From Nocardia fluminea (GTDB taxonomy: Bacteria > Actinomycetota > Actinomycetes > Mycobacteriales > Mycobacteriaceae), in NCBI RefSeq assembly GCF_002846365.1, contig NZ_PJMW01000002.1, forward strand, positions 4,402,001-4,466,000: a DNA stretch of 64,000 nt, given 5' to 3'. Within the stretch, counting starts at the first letter, position 1, and each line of letters starts with the position of its first letter. A program made the translations under genes and the position numbers. Shown here in pieces: positions 36,105 to 45,285 of the stretch. The notes under the pieces were generated by a model. It did no database searches. It saw only the letters and a program-made list of their open reading frames with translations, and was not told the origin of the DNA.

Positions 36105-36380
36105 ATGACTCAAAACATGCGCAACGAACGCGGGCTGAGCGGGCATGATCTTGCTACACGGATGATCGCGGCCTTCGATACGCTGAGCGAGCTGGAGATG
36201 CTCGCGGCCCGGTGCGCCGCCGACGGAATCAGCCTTCGAATAGTGTGTGACGCTATCAATAGCGAGTTGGCCGACGCGGTCATGGGAGCGCCGGACGCCG
36301 CAATCGAAAACCAAGAGGAGTTGCTGGCAGCACTCACTTCGCTCGCACAGTCATCTGCGATGCGGGCATACTGCCGGTAG
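36105..36380 (+). CDS. Small helical hypothetical protein, 91 aa
   Basis: The ATG is preceded by GAGGGGAG about ten bases upstream. The sequence is predicted helical throughout: HDLATRMIAAFDTLSELEML, AARCAADGISLRIVCDAINS, ELADAVMGAPDAAIENQEEL. It has three cysteines and no membrane segment. Composition is that of a genuine soluble protein. I recognise no family. It stands alone in a gene-poor region, so no context helps. Confidence 0.5.
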   Translation: MTQNMRNERGLSGHDLATRMIAAFDTLSELEMLAARCAADGISLRIVCDAINSELADAVMGAPDAAIENQEELLAALTSLAQSSAMRAYCR

Positions 36381-37067
36381 CTTTTCGCACACACCCGAGT
36401 GCGATCATGCGCCGACGTGTAGGTCGGCGAATCCACCACCGAATCAAGGCGATCGCGACGGGTTCGGTGGTCGCGACGCTAGCGGGGGCGGAGACGCCGC
36501 TCGGATGTGGGCGGTACGGGCGGGCGTTGATCGGTGGGACTGAGATCCGGGTGTATTCGACTGCCGCCCTCGACCGTGTACATCATCATCCGCGTGACGC
36601 GTATCAGGCGCGCGGACAAGACGCGGTCGCGATCGGCGAGCCCATGATCGCGAGAAAGTTTTCGGTCAGCGCGTCCGCCCACGCGACCGTGCTCCTCGCC
36701 TTGGGCCCGCCGACCACCGCATCGCGCCATGGCCCGCACCCCTTGGTCACACTACGACAAACGGCACTACCGCGCGGCAAGAAGGCGGCACCGACTGGCA
36801 CCGGCCGAGCTTCAGGTAGTCGGCGTTCGGCCCGACCCGATGCCGCGGCGACATGAGCACTCACCGCTCCGCCACGAACTTTCGGGCGAACTGCCGCCGA
36901 CGGGGCCATCCTCGGAATCGGCCACCGAGCTGGCCTGACTCCGAGCCCGACCACCCACGCTGGAACGGCAACGAGGACCGAAGGGTCTCGGACTCGCGCT
37001 CGATGAACAACCTCCCGCTCGGCTATGACCTGTGGCCCCTGGGCGTCGAGGCGTGGGATCGGCGCCG
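36381..37067. other. Gene-poor interval
   Basis: 687 bp with only Arg-rich, low-quality frames. A plus-strand frame at 36729 (MARTPWSHYDKRHYRAARRR) has a plausible start but no ribosome site and decays after 30 residues. Confidence 0.3.
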
Positions 37068-37505
37068 ATGACCTGGGAGCAGATCATGACAGCGAACCGA
37101 GCCCGTAAACGTGCCAATCGCGCCCGCGCGGCCGCCGATGGCCCGTCCTACACCGCCGCGCACTACACCGACGCCCGCGGCGCCGGGAACCCCGCGATTC
37201 TGCTCACCGCCGTACATTCCATGGTGCCAGCTTCGCCCGGATCGCCGACCGTGCACCACAACACGATCGCCCCACCCGCGATCGCGGATTCGGACGGCGA
37301 TGAACGCGCGCCCGGCCCCTCGACCGTGAGCGGACCAAACCGGGCGTTCCGCCGCGACGGCATCGACGCCGTCCTGGCAGGAAACCTACCGGAGTACAGG
37401 GCGGGTGTCCTCCAGATCGTCGGTCGTTCGAGGCTTCTGAACTATCACAGGTTCAAACAGCTGGAGCGATCAGTGTGTTCGGATACGGTGCGCATGACGC
37501 CGTAG
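37068..37505 (+). CDS. Doubtful ORF with a basic N-terminus
   Basis: From ATG 37068 the first ~35 residues (MTWEQIMTANRARKRANRAR, AAADGPSYTAAH) look like a genuine basic N-terminus of a kind I have seen in actinobacterial plasmid or integrative-element proteins. The remaining ~110 residues are low-complexity Pro/Ser and less convincing. The gene may be a degenerate remnant. No function proposed. Confidence 0.3.
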   Translation: MTWEQIMTANRARKRANRARAAADGPSYTAAHYTDARGAGNPAILLTAVHSMVPASPGSPTVHHNTIAPPAIADSDGDERAPGPSTVSGPNRAFRRDGIDAVLAGNLPEYRAGVLQIVGRSRLLNYHRFKQLERSVCSDTVRMTP

Positions 37506-37612
37506 CAGACGAGCAAATCGCTGATCCGCTGCTGGACGGCCCACCCCTGAGGATTATCCGGATCCAGGTCGGCGTCGATCAGCGCTTGGCGTTCGACAGA
37601 GTCCATTCCCAT
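37445..37612 (-). CDS. Small hypothetical ORF, 55 aa
   Basis: MGMDSVERQALIDADLDPDN followed by PQGWAVQQRISDLLVCYGVM reads like a real short soluble protein with a helical second half. It overlaps the end of the doubtful plus-strand ORF. No strong ribosome site; start could be 37612 or 37606. Family unknown. Confidence 0.35.
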   Translation of the reverse strand: MGMDSVERQALIDADLDPDNPQGWAVQQRISDLLVCYGVMRTVSEHTDRSSCLNL

Positions 37613-38167
37613 ACCGGATTGGACGGGCCCGGCGCCGATCAGGTTCCTACGGCGATGTGACTGACTTCTACTTCGCCGCACGACGGAAGGCTCCGGACCA
37701 CAGTTGTCCGATCCGGCCTGGTGGTCTGAGTCTCGACGGCTAGCTACGACGAAGTCCTTCGCCAGTCAGGCGGGGGCCACTGAAGACTCGCTGCGAGGTC
37801 GATGGGACGCAAAGCGAGCCATGAACTCGCCCGGAGAACCGGAAAGCGATCCTGCCCGAGTGTCCGGTGCGTACGGAAGCGAAGACGCCGAGCGGAACAA
37901 CGTCGAGATCGCGGTGGACCACGAAGACTCTTGGGAGATTTTGTCGCCGGTATCGCCGAAACCTTGTCGCTTGCGCAGTTCATCGAGCACGTCACTGGCT
38001 GACTCGGGTGCTGTAGCCAGCGAGGAACGCAAGTTTGGCCGTCAGAGCCTGCGACACCGCACCACCCGTGACCGTATGAACGCCGCACGCCGAGAGAACG
38101 GCCGGTGATCACCTTGGAGACCCTCCCCAAGTCGACGGCTGTCAGCCCGCCCAGGGACACTACTCGC
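37613..38167. other. Gene-poor interval
   Basis: 555 bp. A minus-strand stretch near 37930-38020 (LATAPESASDVLDELRKRQG, FGDTGDKISQESSW) has a protein-like look, as of a small antitoxin-type tail, but no bounded gene can be drawn. Confidence 0.3.
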
Positions 38168-38353
38168 ATGAGCGAATTGCGGCTTGGAGCGCCTGAAACA
38201 CAGTCTGACGAGGGAATAATCGAAGGAATTGCACTATGGCGAGGGAATGCGGATGACGCCGTCGCCGAGGGCGATGAAGCCAAGCTCACGGGAGCGACTC
38301 AAGCGCTGCAGGCATTTCAGGCTGAGGCGGGACGCCGTGGGCTCCCTGGATGA
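38168..38353 (+). CDS. Small hypothetical protein, 61 aa
   Basis: From ATG 38168 with GGGA nine bases upstream: MSELRLGAPETQSDEGIIEG, IALWRGNADDAVAEGDEAKL, TGATQALQAFQAEAGRRGLP. It is acidic, probably helical and shows normal codon use. No membrane segment. Function unknown; it is isolated. Confidence 0.4.
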   Translation: MSELRLGAPETQSDEGIIEGIALWRGNADDAVAEGDEAKLTGATQALQAFQAEAGRRGLPG

Positions 38354-38631
38354 TCTCGGATCACGCCGTTCTCGCCACTTCATAGGCTGATGAAGTCGTC
38401 ATACACAGCGGCTGGGCAAGTACTGATGTGCCCATCGCTGGCCGCCCTTGCCGAGGAGTGGCGACGGGGCACCTGCTGGCCACCGCTCCGGTGTGGCCGC
38501 TTCTAGCCGGCCGACCTCTCCCGCGCCGAAGTCCACGGCCGAGCCCACGGTCGTCGGCACCTGCCTGCGTCGGACACGTTCGGTCGAGGTGACGCAACAG
38601 ATCGTGGTCGATTCGGCGGACCGACCATTCG

Positions 38632-38677
38632 CGACTGTGGCCCGGTACTCGATGATCGAGGTACCGGGCCACAGTCG
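38632..38677 (-). terminator. Strong hairpin behind the secreted-protein gene
   Basis: Perfect 17-bp arms (CGACTGTGGCCCGGTAC and its complement) with the inner CTCGATGATCGAG partly pairing again. It lies 28 bp downstream of the minus-strand stop at 38705. Confidence 0.75.
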
Positions 38678-38704
38678 TCGTGCCGGGGAGTCGTCGCGCC
38701 TAGG

Positions 38705-39055
38705 TCAGCAGCCGGGTACGGACGGCTGCTGATCCACCTGATCCGCCACGATCCAGCCTTCCTCCCACTCCTTGCCGGTCCAGGCCCTCGCTTTGAACCA
38801 CCTGATGAACCAGGCATCGCTCCAGCACCAGATCTGCACCCACCCTTCTCCCACGGAACGAGAGGTCTTCCCGCACACCGACGGGTTCTGGCAGTTGTAG
38901 AGGTCCGCACCGGGAGTGTGTCCCCAGTCGCCGCGCTCGGCAGACGCCGGAGCCGAGAATCCGGCTAGCGCTGCAGCAACCATCAACACTGCGCCGCCAG
39001 CGGCTGCCGTACGGCGCACACGGAATGTAGAAACCTTTGTCGCGATGCCGATCAC
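38705..39055 (-). CDS. Small secreted protein, ~116 aa
   Basis: A signal peptide is clear: basic STFRVRRTAAAG, then GAVLMVAAALAGFSAPASA with cleavage before ERGDWG. The mature part of about 75 residues has four cysteines, allowing two disulfides (LYNCQNPSVCGKTSR, VQIWCWSDAW, end SVPGC). It contains many Trp residues, suggesting a small SH3-like or cell-wall-binding fold. The GTG at 39055 is chosen because it places the signal peptide correctly; upstream codons are poor. Single gene ended by a strong hairpin. Confidence 0.65.
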   Translation of the reverse strand: MIGIATKVSTFRVRRTAAAGGAVLMVAAALAGFSAPASAERGDWGHTPGADLYNCQNPSVCGKTSRSVGEGWVQIWCWSDAWFIRWFKARAWTGKEWEEGWIVADQVDQQPSVPGC

Positions 39056-39434
39056 CTCATCTACTTCTTCGGTGGCAGTCACAAGCAAATGACTCGTCCC
39101 CTACATATAGCAAGAATGCGTTGCTCCGGATAGCGGTTTTACCACTATCGCGACGATCGAATCATGGTGGAAGCCCGACGATCTCAGTGTGACCGTTGGC
39201 CACCGATCGCTTGAACCGGGAGACAGCGATGTTTCCGCAACAGATGACCGTGTGGCCGCCCAAGCTGACGGCATGAGCCCCCACAGCGTGCTTTTACCGT
39301 CGCGGCGAGCTGACCGAGCCGTGCCTGGCCTAGCAAGGTGGTGGACTTTCTCTGCTTCTGCTACCAGCGAGGTCGGATCGCCGCGACGAGCACGCCCATC
39401 GGGATCCCTACCGCGAGTGGGTACTCGAGCGCGA
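39056..39434. other. Intergenic region, nothing recognised
   Basis: About 380 bp between the secreted-protein gene and the repeat-borne ORF. Only shadow frames; promoter of the secreted-protein gene lies at its left end. Confidence 0.35.
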
Positions 39435-39623
39435 TCATCGACCGGTGGCCTCGGCCGCGGTCAGCCAGTCGGCCACGTTGTCCAAGGTGCCGAAGCACAC
39501 GACCCGGAACGGGTTGTAGAGCTCCCACCCATTCGGTGGTTCGTCGGACCACCTGATCGCCATCGAACGGCGCTTGGCCCGCTCGGTCAACTCGGCGGGC
39601 ACACGGCGGGTCGTGTCGTTCAT
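39435..39623 (-). CDS. 62-residue hypothetical protein, copy B
   Basis: Near-identical to the protein at 13770-13958: MNDTTRRVPAELTERAKRRS, MAIRWSDEPPNGWELYNPFR, VVCFGTLDNVADWLTAAEAT. The few changes (for example T to N and G to D) are mild, and the frame is fully preserved. Both copies begin inside the conserved 270-bp repeat and end just outside it, with different last residues. Function unknown. Confidence 0.55.
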   Translation of the reverse strand: MNDTTRRVPAELTERAKRRSMAIRWSDEPPNGWELYNPFRVVCFGTLDNVADWLTAAEATGR

Positions 39624-39723
39624 CGGCTGCGCGGTCTCCTCGAGGGCGGTGAAGTGAGCGCCCACGGCACCGGTGACTGCTCGTCGGACCGACGCCGCAC
39701 GGCGTGGCCATAACGCTAAGAGC
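39450..39723. repeat. 270-bp dispersed repeat, copy B
   Basis: Second copy of 13785-14055, same orientation, about 25.7 kb away. Conservation extends upstream of the ORF start to GGCGTGGCCATAACGCTA and ends sharply on both sides. Confidence 0.75.
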
Positions 39724-40108
39724 GCGAGCGGGCAAGGTGACACCGAGTGCTTCGGCCCGGCACGTCGGATTCAACAGGGCGAAAGCCCGGGCCGATTCGC
39801 AGGACCGACCCCGACGTCGGTGCCTTGGACCCCGTCAGCGCGGACGATGTCCGCCGCACCTCCCTCGAATCCAGTCCTGGCTCTGGCGTTGTCCCCGAAG
39901 ATGACGGCTCCGCGAGGAGATGTTGCGATCTCCTTTCGGTCGCTGTTACACCACTGCAAAGAGCTGGAAATATTCCCGTAGCGCGACTTTCATCGGTGGG
40001 CTGTCGCGCGGTCCTCGGCGCGCCACGGTCCGCGGACAAGCTCGGTCGAGCCCCGGCCCGCCTTCTGCGGTGTCGTGGGAGGACTGCTCGAACCTGATGA
40101 GGGGAAGT
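39724..40108. other. Upstream region of the porin pair
   Basis: 385 bp without a gene. It should hold the promoter and leader of the two porin genes. No riboswitch or operator was recognised. Confidence 0.4.
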
Positions 40109-40771
40109 ATGAAAATCAACCGAATCCGTGGTGGCTCGGGTGTTTGCGGCACCGGTGTTGCCGTGCTGGCACTGGGCGCTCTCGTGGCAGGCACCGCCGG
40201 TGCCGACGCCTTCATCGCGCTGCCCGACGGCGAACGCGTCGGCCACGGTGTCACGGTGAAGCGCACCGGTGAGCACGCCGTGGTTTCTCCGTCGATGGCC
40301 GCCAACGGTGCCGGCCGGGTCGCGTGGGTCTCGGCCAATGTGACGGCTGACGTGACGATCACGCCGGAGGGCGAGGCGGGTCCGAACAACGGTCCGTCGG
40401 GTGCCAACGGCACCAACAACTCTTCCACCCACGGTGCCTCGCAGCTCAACACCGGCTACATCATCGGCTGCCAGGTATCGATCGGTGACGACGCGATCTC
40501 CGCGGGAGTGTCCGGTGGCATCGATCTGTCCGGCTTCAGCGTCGGCGGTTCAGCCGGCATCGAGCTCGGACCGGGTGAGGTGAAGTTCGTTCAGCTCGAG
40601 AAGAAGGACATCGAGAAGGCGGGCGTCTTCTCGATCGAGTACCAGGACGTCGAGATCGAGGTGCAGGGATGTGTCGGTTATGCGCAGGCCCGTGCCTACA
40701 CCGTGGTCGAGATCATCGGCGACCACTACTCCAAGACCACCCTCTACGGTGCGCCGTTCAGCATCGGCTGA
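40109..40771 (+). CDS. nfpA: MspA-family outer-membrane porin (NfpA-like)
   Basis: A 220-residue porin of the mycolic-acid outer membrane. A signal peptide is visible (GVAVLALGALVAGTAGA), followed by the mature start DAFIALPDGERVGHGVTVKR. Then come the MspA-typical beta strands: RVAWVSANVTADVTI, NTGYIIGCQVSIGDDAISAG, GIELGPGEVKFVQLEKKDI, and the end GCVGYAQARAYTVVEIIG, TTLYGAPFSIG. Two cysteines are conserved in GCQV and GCVGYAQ. It is followed 37 bp later by a second porin; in Nocardia farcinica such a pair (NfpA, NfpB) forms a hetero-oligomeric cation-selective channel. The A/B naming here rests on gene order only. Confidence 0.88.
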   Translation: MKINRIRGGSGVCGTGVAVLALGALVAGTAGADAFIALPDGERVGHGVTVKRTGEHAVVSPSMAANGAGRVAWVSANVTADVTITPEGEAGPNNGPSGANGTNNSSTHGASQLNTGYIIGCQVSIGDDAISAGVSGGIDLSGFSVGGSAGIELGPGEVKFVQLEKKDIEKAGVFSIEYQDVEIEVQGCVGYAQARAYTVVEIIGDHYSKTTLYGAPFSIG

Positions 40772-40808
40772 CCTGCCCGAACCAGACCTAGATCAGAGGA
40801 CGAAGAAT

Positions 40809-41474
40809 ATGTTCCACCGTAAGAACACGGCGCGGCTCGCCGGTGTCGTCGGCGCTGCCGCCGTCACCGTCGGGATGCTGTCGACCGGGGCGGCCAACGC
40901 CGACACCTTCATTCCGCTGCCCGGCGGCGAGATCGTCAAGACGCTGTCCGATGGGACCACCGTCACGGTCCGCTTGGTCGGGGAGTCGGCCAACATCAAT
41001 CCGTCGATGGGTTCGACGCCGGTGCACCGCAACGCGTGGGTGTCGGGCAGTGCGCAGGTCGAGGTATCGGGTAATGCCAAGGGCGGCAAGATCCGTCCCG
41101 GCTACGTCGTCGGCTGCCAGGTCAACATCGACGGCGGCGGCGTGGAAGGTGGCATCGAGGGCGAGAGCGACTGGGCGGGCAAGAAGCCCGGTGTCGGAGC
41201 CGACACCGGCGCCGAGCTGAGTCTCGGACCGGGCCAGGCCGAATCGTTCTACATTCTGGACTTGGAGAAGGCCGACGAGTATGGCGACGAGGCCCACAGC
41301 AAGGACAACAAGTTCAAGGGTAAGAGCGGCTCGGTGACGTGGGCCGACACCACGATCGGCCTGTCCGGCTGTGGCGGTTACGCCCAGGCGCGTGCGTTTG
41401 TGAAGGTGAAGGTCGAGACCGACAATGTGACCTCGGTTGTCACGCTCTGGGGTCAGCCGTACAGCATCGGCTGA
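40809..41474 (+). CDS. nfpB: MspA-family outer-membrane porin (NfpB-like)
   Basis: A 221-residue second porin. Signal peptide LAGVVGAAAVTVGMLSTGAA, mature start ADTFIPLPGGEIVKTLSDGT. Strands and loops include RNAWVSGSAQVEVSGNAKGG, RPGYVVGCQVNIDGGGVEGG, ELSLGPGQAESFYILDLEKA, then GCGGYAQARAFVKVKVETD and LWGQPYSIG. It shares the layout and both cysteines with the preceding porin but has a Lys-rich insertion near residue 170 (SKDNKFKGKSGS). The two genes form an operon ended by a very strong hairpin. Confidence 0.88.
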   Translation: MFHRKNTARLAGVVGAAAVTVGMLSTGAANADTFIPLPGGEIVKTLSDGTTVTVRLVGESANINPSMGSTPVHRNAWVSGSAQVEVSGNAKGGKIRPGYVVGCQVNIDGGGVEGGIEGESDWAGKKPGVGADTGAELSLGPGQAESFYILDLEKADEYGDEAHSKDNKFKGKSGSVTWADTTIGLSGCGGYAQARAFVKVKVETDNVTSVVTLWGQPYSIG

Positions 41475-41485
41475 TCTGCTCTTCC

Positions 41486-41526
41486 CACAGCGAGGCCCGG
41501 CGCAAGGTGCGCCGGGCCTCGCTGTG
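41486..41526 (+). terminator. Strong terminator of the porin operon
   Basis: Perfect 18-bp arms (CACAGCGAGGCCCGGCGC and its complement) with a five-base loop, 11 bp behind the second porin stop. Confidence 0.9.
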
Positions 41527-41813
41527 TCCATCAGGTATCAGGTCACCGGAATCGGGGTGTCGGGCGCTGACAACCGAACGTCGGCCATCCGGGAAATGCT
41601 GAGTACCCCGATGGCTGTCCTCCTCCGCACCGGCGTCATCGTGGGACAGCGCCGATTCCGGTGGCCTTTGTGCGCGGCCTGGCCCCCACGGGGTTGTCGT
41701 TTTTGGCACGCCGAACGTGACCCTCATCGTTGTTCGACGTGGCAGACGACCCCGTCAGGGCCGACAGCACCACGCGGCGCTAGGCTGCGGCACGAACAGA
41801 GGATCGCAGCCGA

Positions 41814-43217
41814 TTATTGCGGGGGTTCCGGTCGATTCTTTGCGATCTCGTGAAGGGCGGGGATGGTCAGGACGAACCGGGCGCCGCCGCTGGGACTTTC
41901 CGTGCAGCGCAGGGTGCCGTGGTGACCGAGCACTGTTTCGCTGACCAGCGCGAGCCCGATGCCGGTGCCCCCAGTCGAGCGGGAGGCGGTGACGAAACGT
42001 TCGAAGATCCGTTCGCGGTTCTCGGGTGCTACGCCCGGGCCCGCGTCGTCGACCGTGACCACGACGTCGGCCCCGTCACGATCGACGCGGACACCGGTGA
42101 CGCCCCCGCCGTGTCGTTCGGCGTTGGTAAGCAGATTGACCAGCGCTCGTTCGAGTTCCGTGCGGCGCCCACGAATTGTTCCGGCATCGCGGATGTCGAG
42201 CACGTGCGCAGCCACGCCATGGCCGGCGAGCAGATGGGTGAGCAGTTCCGCCACATCGAGTGGGGTCTGGTCGGAGCGGTGGATGCCCGCTTCCACGCGG
42301 GCGAGGGCCAGCATGTCGTCGAGTAGCCCTCGCAGGTAGGCGGTTTCCTCGACGAGAAGTCCGAGCGCGGCACGTGGGCGTTCGGACAGTTCGTCGCGGT
42401 GTCCGGTCAGGACCGTCGCGGTGGTGGTGAGGGTGGTCAGTGGAGTGCGCAGCTCGTGGCTGAGATCGGAGACAAGGCGACGTTCTCGTTCGATCCTCTG
42501 CTGCAACGAGTCGACCATCGCGTTGAACGCGTCGACTGTGGTGGACAGTTCTTCGTCGTCGGTGCGCGGAAGTCGAAGCTCGTGCTCGCCGGACGCGATC
42601 CTGGACGCCGTGGCGGCGACCTGCCGCAACGGGCTCAGCGCGCGATGAGCCGCCCACGCGCCGATCGCGGCAGCGATCGTCACGGCGAGCACCGAGCAGG
42701 CGAGCAGGATCGTCCGCAGCATTCGCAAGGTGGACTCGAGTTCGAGTAGCGGCGCGAATTCGTAGAGCACGGTGCGATTGTCGACGGCCGCACCCGCCCG
42801 GAGGTAAGGCTGGTCGCCGATCCGAACCCGGGTGGCGGTGCCGGTGATCTGTGCGGCCGGGGTGGGGATCGGGGGCGCTGACCCAGGCGAAAAGTCGACG
42901 TCCGCGCTTGCCAGCGACCATCCGGTGTCGCGATGCAAGATCGCCATAGTGCCGCTCGGTAGGTCCAGCGCGTCCAGCGCCTGGTCGCCGCTGATATCGG
43001 TGCTGTCCAGCCGCAGGCGCAGGAGTTCGGCGTGCACCCGTACCGCTCGTTCGACGGTGCGTGCACGTTGCGACTCCATGTAGCCGGTGCTGATGCCGTA
43101 GACCGATCCCGACAGGACTACGGCGACAAGGGCCGCGCCCAGCACGAAGACTGCCGTCACCCGGCCACGTAGCCCCCGGAACCGTGACCGAAAGCGTTGC
43201 CCGCGTTCAGGATTGGA
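41814..43217 (-). CDS. Two-component sensor histidine kinase
   Basis: About 467 residues in the membrane. Helix 1 is AVFVLGAALVAVVLSGSVYG, then an extracytoplasmic loop of ~130 residues, helix 2 LLACSVLAVTIAAAIGAWAA, and a HAMP segment. The phospho-acceptor His is in VSDLSHELRTPLTTLTTTAT near residue 250. The ATPase domain has the N box ALVNLLTNAERHGGG, then VTVDDAGPGVAPENRERIFE and GGTGIGLALVSETV. The ATG at 43217 overlaps the end of the response-regulator gene, so the two are coupled. The stimulus is unknown; the large sensor loop suggests envelope conditions. Confidence 0.93.
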   Translation of the reverse strand, partial: SNPERGQRFRSRFRGLRGRVTAVFVLGAALVAVVLSGSVYGISTGYMESQRARTVERAVRVHAELLRLRLDSTDISGDQALDALDLPSGTMAILHRDTGWSLASADVDFSPGSAPPIPTPAAQITGTATRVRIGDQPYLRAGAAVDNRTVLYEFAPLLELESTLRMLRTILLACSVLAVTIAAAIGAWAAHRALSPLRQVAATASRIASGEHELRLPRTDDEELSTTVDAFNAMVDSLQQRIERERRLVSDLSHELRTPLTTLTTTATVLTGHRDELSERPRAALGLLVEETAYLRGLLDDMLALARVEAGIHRSDQTPLDVAELLTHLLAGHGVAAHVLDIRDAGTIRGRRTELERALVNLLTNAERHGGGVTGVRVDRDGADVVVTVDDAGPGVAPENRERIFERFVTASRSTGGTGIGLALVSETVLGHHGTLRCTESPSGGARFVLTIPALHEIAKNRPEPPQ

Positions 43218-43914
43218 CATCGAGCCGGTAGCCGAGCCCGCGGACGGTGACAATCAGTTGCGGGTCGGCGGGATCGCGTTCGATCTTGGTACGCAACCTG
43301 CGCACGTGTACATCGACGATGCGTTCGTCGCCGAAGAACCCGCGATCCCAGATCTTGTCGAGCAGCACCTGCCTGCTCAGTACCAGGCTGTCGTTCTGGG
43401 CCAACTCGCACAGCAACCGGAATTCGGTGAGCGTGAGATGCACCTCCTCGCCTGCCAACCGCAATGCGCCACGTTCCGGACACAGGATCAATCTGCGATG
43501 TGCCGCGGCATCGAGCACGATCTCGGTGACCTCACGGTCGGGGTTGGTCCTCGTGCGCCTGCGTAGCGCTCTGATCCGCGCGGAGAGTTCCTTGACCTCG
43601 AACGGCTTGGTGACGAAGTCGTCCGCGCCTGCCTCCAGCGCGGCGACCACATCATGAGTGTCGTCGCGGGCACTGACGACGATGATCGGCACGTCGTGCT
43701 CGCGCCGCACCTCGCGGATGTAGGTGTAGCCGTCCATCCCACCGAGCATGAGATCGACGAGCATCACGTCGGGAGCTCCCAGACTGTGCACCTGGTCGAG
43801 CGCGTTCTCGGCGGATTCGGCCTCGGCGACGGTGTAGCCCTCGTCTTCCATCGCCAGGCGCAGCGACTCCCGAACCCTGGTGTCGTCTTCGACGATCAAC
43901 AACTGCGCGTTCAT
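43207..43914 (-). CDS. OmpR-family response regulator
   Basis: A 235-residue regulator. The receiver domain has acidic DD at 10-11, phospho-acceptor Asp54 in VMLVDLMLGGMDG, Thr/Ser in IIVVSARDDT and Lys in FVTKPFEVKEL. The winged-helix output domain has LTLTEFRLLCELAQNDSLVL, SRQVLLDKIWDRGFFGDERI, VDVHVRRLRTKIERDP. Overlap with the following kinase gene shows an operon. The nearby porin operon is a possible target but this is only proximity. Confidence 0.95.
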   Translation of the reverse strand: MNAQLLIVEDDTRVRESLRLAMEDEGYTVAEAESAENALDQVHSLGAPDVMLVDLMLGGMDGYTYIREVRREHDVPIIVVSARDDTHDVVAALEAGADDFVTKPFEVKELSARIRALRRRTRTNPDREVTEIVLDAAAHRRLILCPERGALRLAGEEVHLTLTEFRLLCELAQNDSLVLSRQVLLDKIWDRGFFGDERIVDVHVRRLRTKIERDPADPQLIVTVRGLGYRLDVQS

Positions 43915-44001
43915 TCTGGTGCCTCCGGCATCGGATCAGATATCAGGTTCTCGGCGTCGGCCATCGTCGGAACGGCTACGCGAAACACTGGATGGGCGGG
44001 T

Positions 44002-45279
44002 TCATCGCGCTTCGATGCCGGCCCCCGATTCGACTTGGGAGGCAACATATCGATCCTTCGGAGGGAAGTCGGGCGCAAGACGGGCCGGGTCGATTCCGTC
44101 GGCGAGCCTGCCCTGCCGTCTGGCCGCAAGGTAGCGGTCGCTCAGCACACAACACACGACCACCAGCAGCAGAGCCCAGGCGAAGGCTGTCCGGGAGTAT
44201 TCCAGATCGCGACCGAACGCGGGCCAGCGGAACAACAGCCACGTTTCATAGCTGGCGAACCCGAAGATCGCCAGCCAGGCAGGCCAGTTCCGCAGCACTG
44301 AACTTCTGAGGACCACGGTCAGCAGGAACGGAAACAGAAACATCGAGTAGTACTGCTGGCCGAGCGAACTCAACGCGAACTCGGCGGTGAGCAGGACACC
44401 GGTCGCGGTGGTGACGAAGAAGAGTTCCTGGTGGCGGTAGTACCGGTACAGCAGCCACAGGCTGATCACCACCATGGCGGCGAGAACCCCGCGCGCCAGC
44501 AGCGTCACGACGGACGAGACACCGTAGTAGGCGCCGATCCCGGAGATAGAGGAGTTGAAGTAGTCACGAACCTGCAGGCTGTAGGGCAGATTGTGAACGA
44601 AGTACCGGCCCGGGTCTACGGCCAGTGGCCACGCTGTCGCCGTGGTCAGCACCGGCATCGCCACCGCGATAGCGACCGTCGACCATTGTTTGCGCAGCAG
44701 CGCCACCAGCAACAGCGGCACGAGAATCGGTTTGATCGCGATGGTCAGGCCGAGCACCACACCCGCAGCGATGTCGCGCCGTGCGAGCAACAGCGTCAGA
44801 AAGACGACTTCGGCGAGAAAGAACAACCCGTTGACGTTGCCGAAGGTCAGGGTGTTGACGAGCGCTTCGGATAAGAACAGGAAGAAATACGCCACCGGGG
44901 CGAGGGGAGATCGCCACGTGTAGCCGAACATCCGTAGGAGCAGATGGACGGCGAGCACCGCGGCGAGCAAGTTGAGCAACAGGAAGACGGTCCGCCCGTT
45001 CGCCTCGTCGAGCAGCCCGATCGGGGCCAGGAGCAGAGTGCCACCCGGTGGGTAGAGGTAGTGCGGATCGACCGAGGACAGATTTGCGGTGTAGACCGGC
45101 TCGTGGCGCAGAAATGCGCTGACCGCGTGGTGAACGGGTGTGAAGTCGTTGGTGTGGTGGCCCGGAATCGCCTTGTAGAGGACCATGTCCGCAACGGTGA
45201 CGAGAGCCAATGGCCACATGACCATCTTGATGACGTGTGATGGTGTGGCATCGTGCGGCGCGAGGAATCGGCGGATCAT
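44002..45279 (-). CDS. GT87-family (DUF2029) arabinosyltransferase-like protein
   Basis: A 425-residue polytopic membrane protein with about ten helices. Near the N-terminus, after the first helix, is the conserved extracytoplasmic stretch with Asp and Tyr: FTPVHHAVSAFLRHEPVYTA, SSVDPHYLYPPGGTLLLAPI. Other family marks are LTFGNVNGLFFLAEVVFLTL and IAIKPILVPLLLVALLRKQW. Size and motifs fit GT87 enzymes such as mycobacterial AftC, which add arabinofuranose from decaprenyl-phosphate donors to cell-wall arabinan. Whether this is AftC itself or a related enzyme cannot be told. It lies six bp from a TerD-like gene on the same strand. Confidence 0.75.
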   Translation of the reverse strand: MIRRFLAPHDATPSHVIKMVMWPLALVTVADMVLYKAIPGHHTNDFTPVHHAVSAFLRHEPVYTANLSSVDPHYLYPPGGTLLLAPIGLLDEANGRTVFLLLNLLAAVLAVHLLLRMFGYTWRSPLAPVAYFFLFLSEALVNTLTFGNVNGLFFLAEVVFLTLLLARRDIAAGVVLGLTIAIKPILVPLLLVALLRKQWSTVAIAVAMPVLTTATAWPLAVDPGRYFVHNLPYSLQVRDYFNSSISGIGAYYGVSSVVTLLARGVLAAMVVISLWLLYRYYRHQELFFVTTATGVLLTAEFALSSLGQQYYSMFLFPFLLTVVLRSSVLRNWPAWLAIFGFASYETWLLFRWPAFGRDLEYSRTAFAWALLLVVVCCVLSDRYLAARRQGRLADGIDPARLAPDFPPKDRYVASQVESGAGIEAR

Positions 45280-45285
45280 CGCGGC

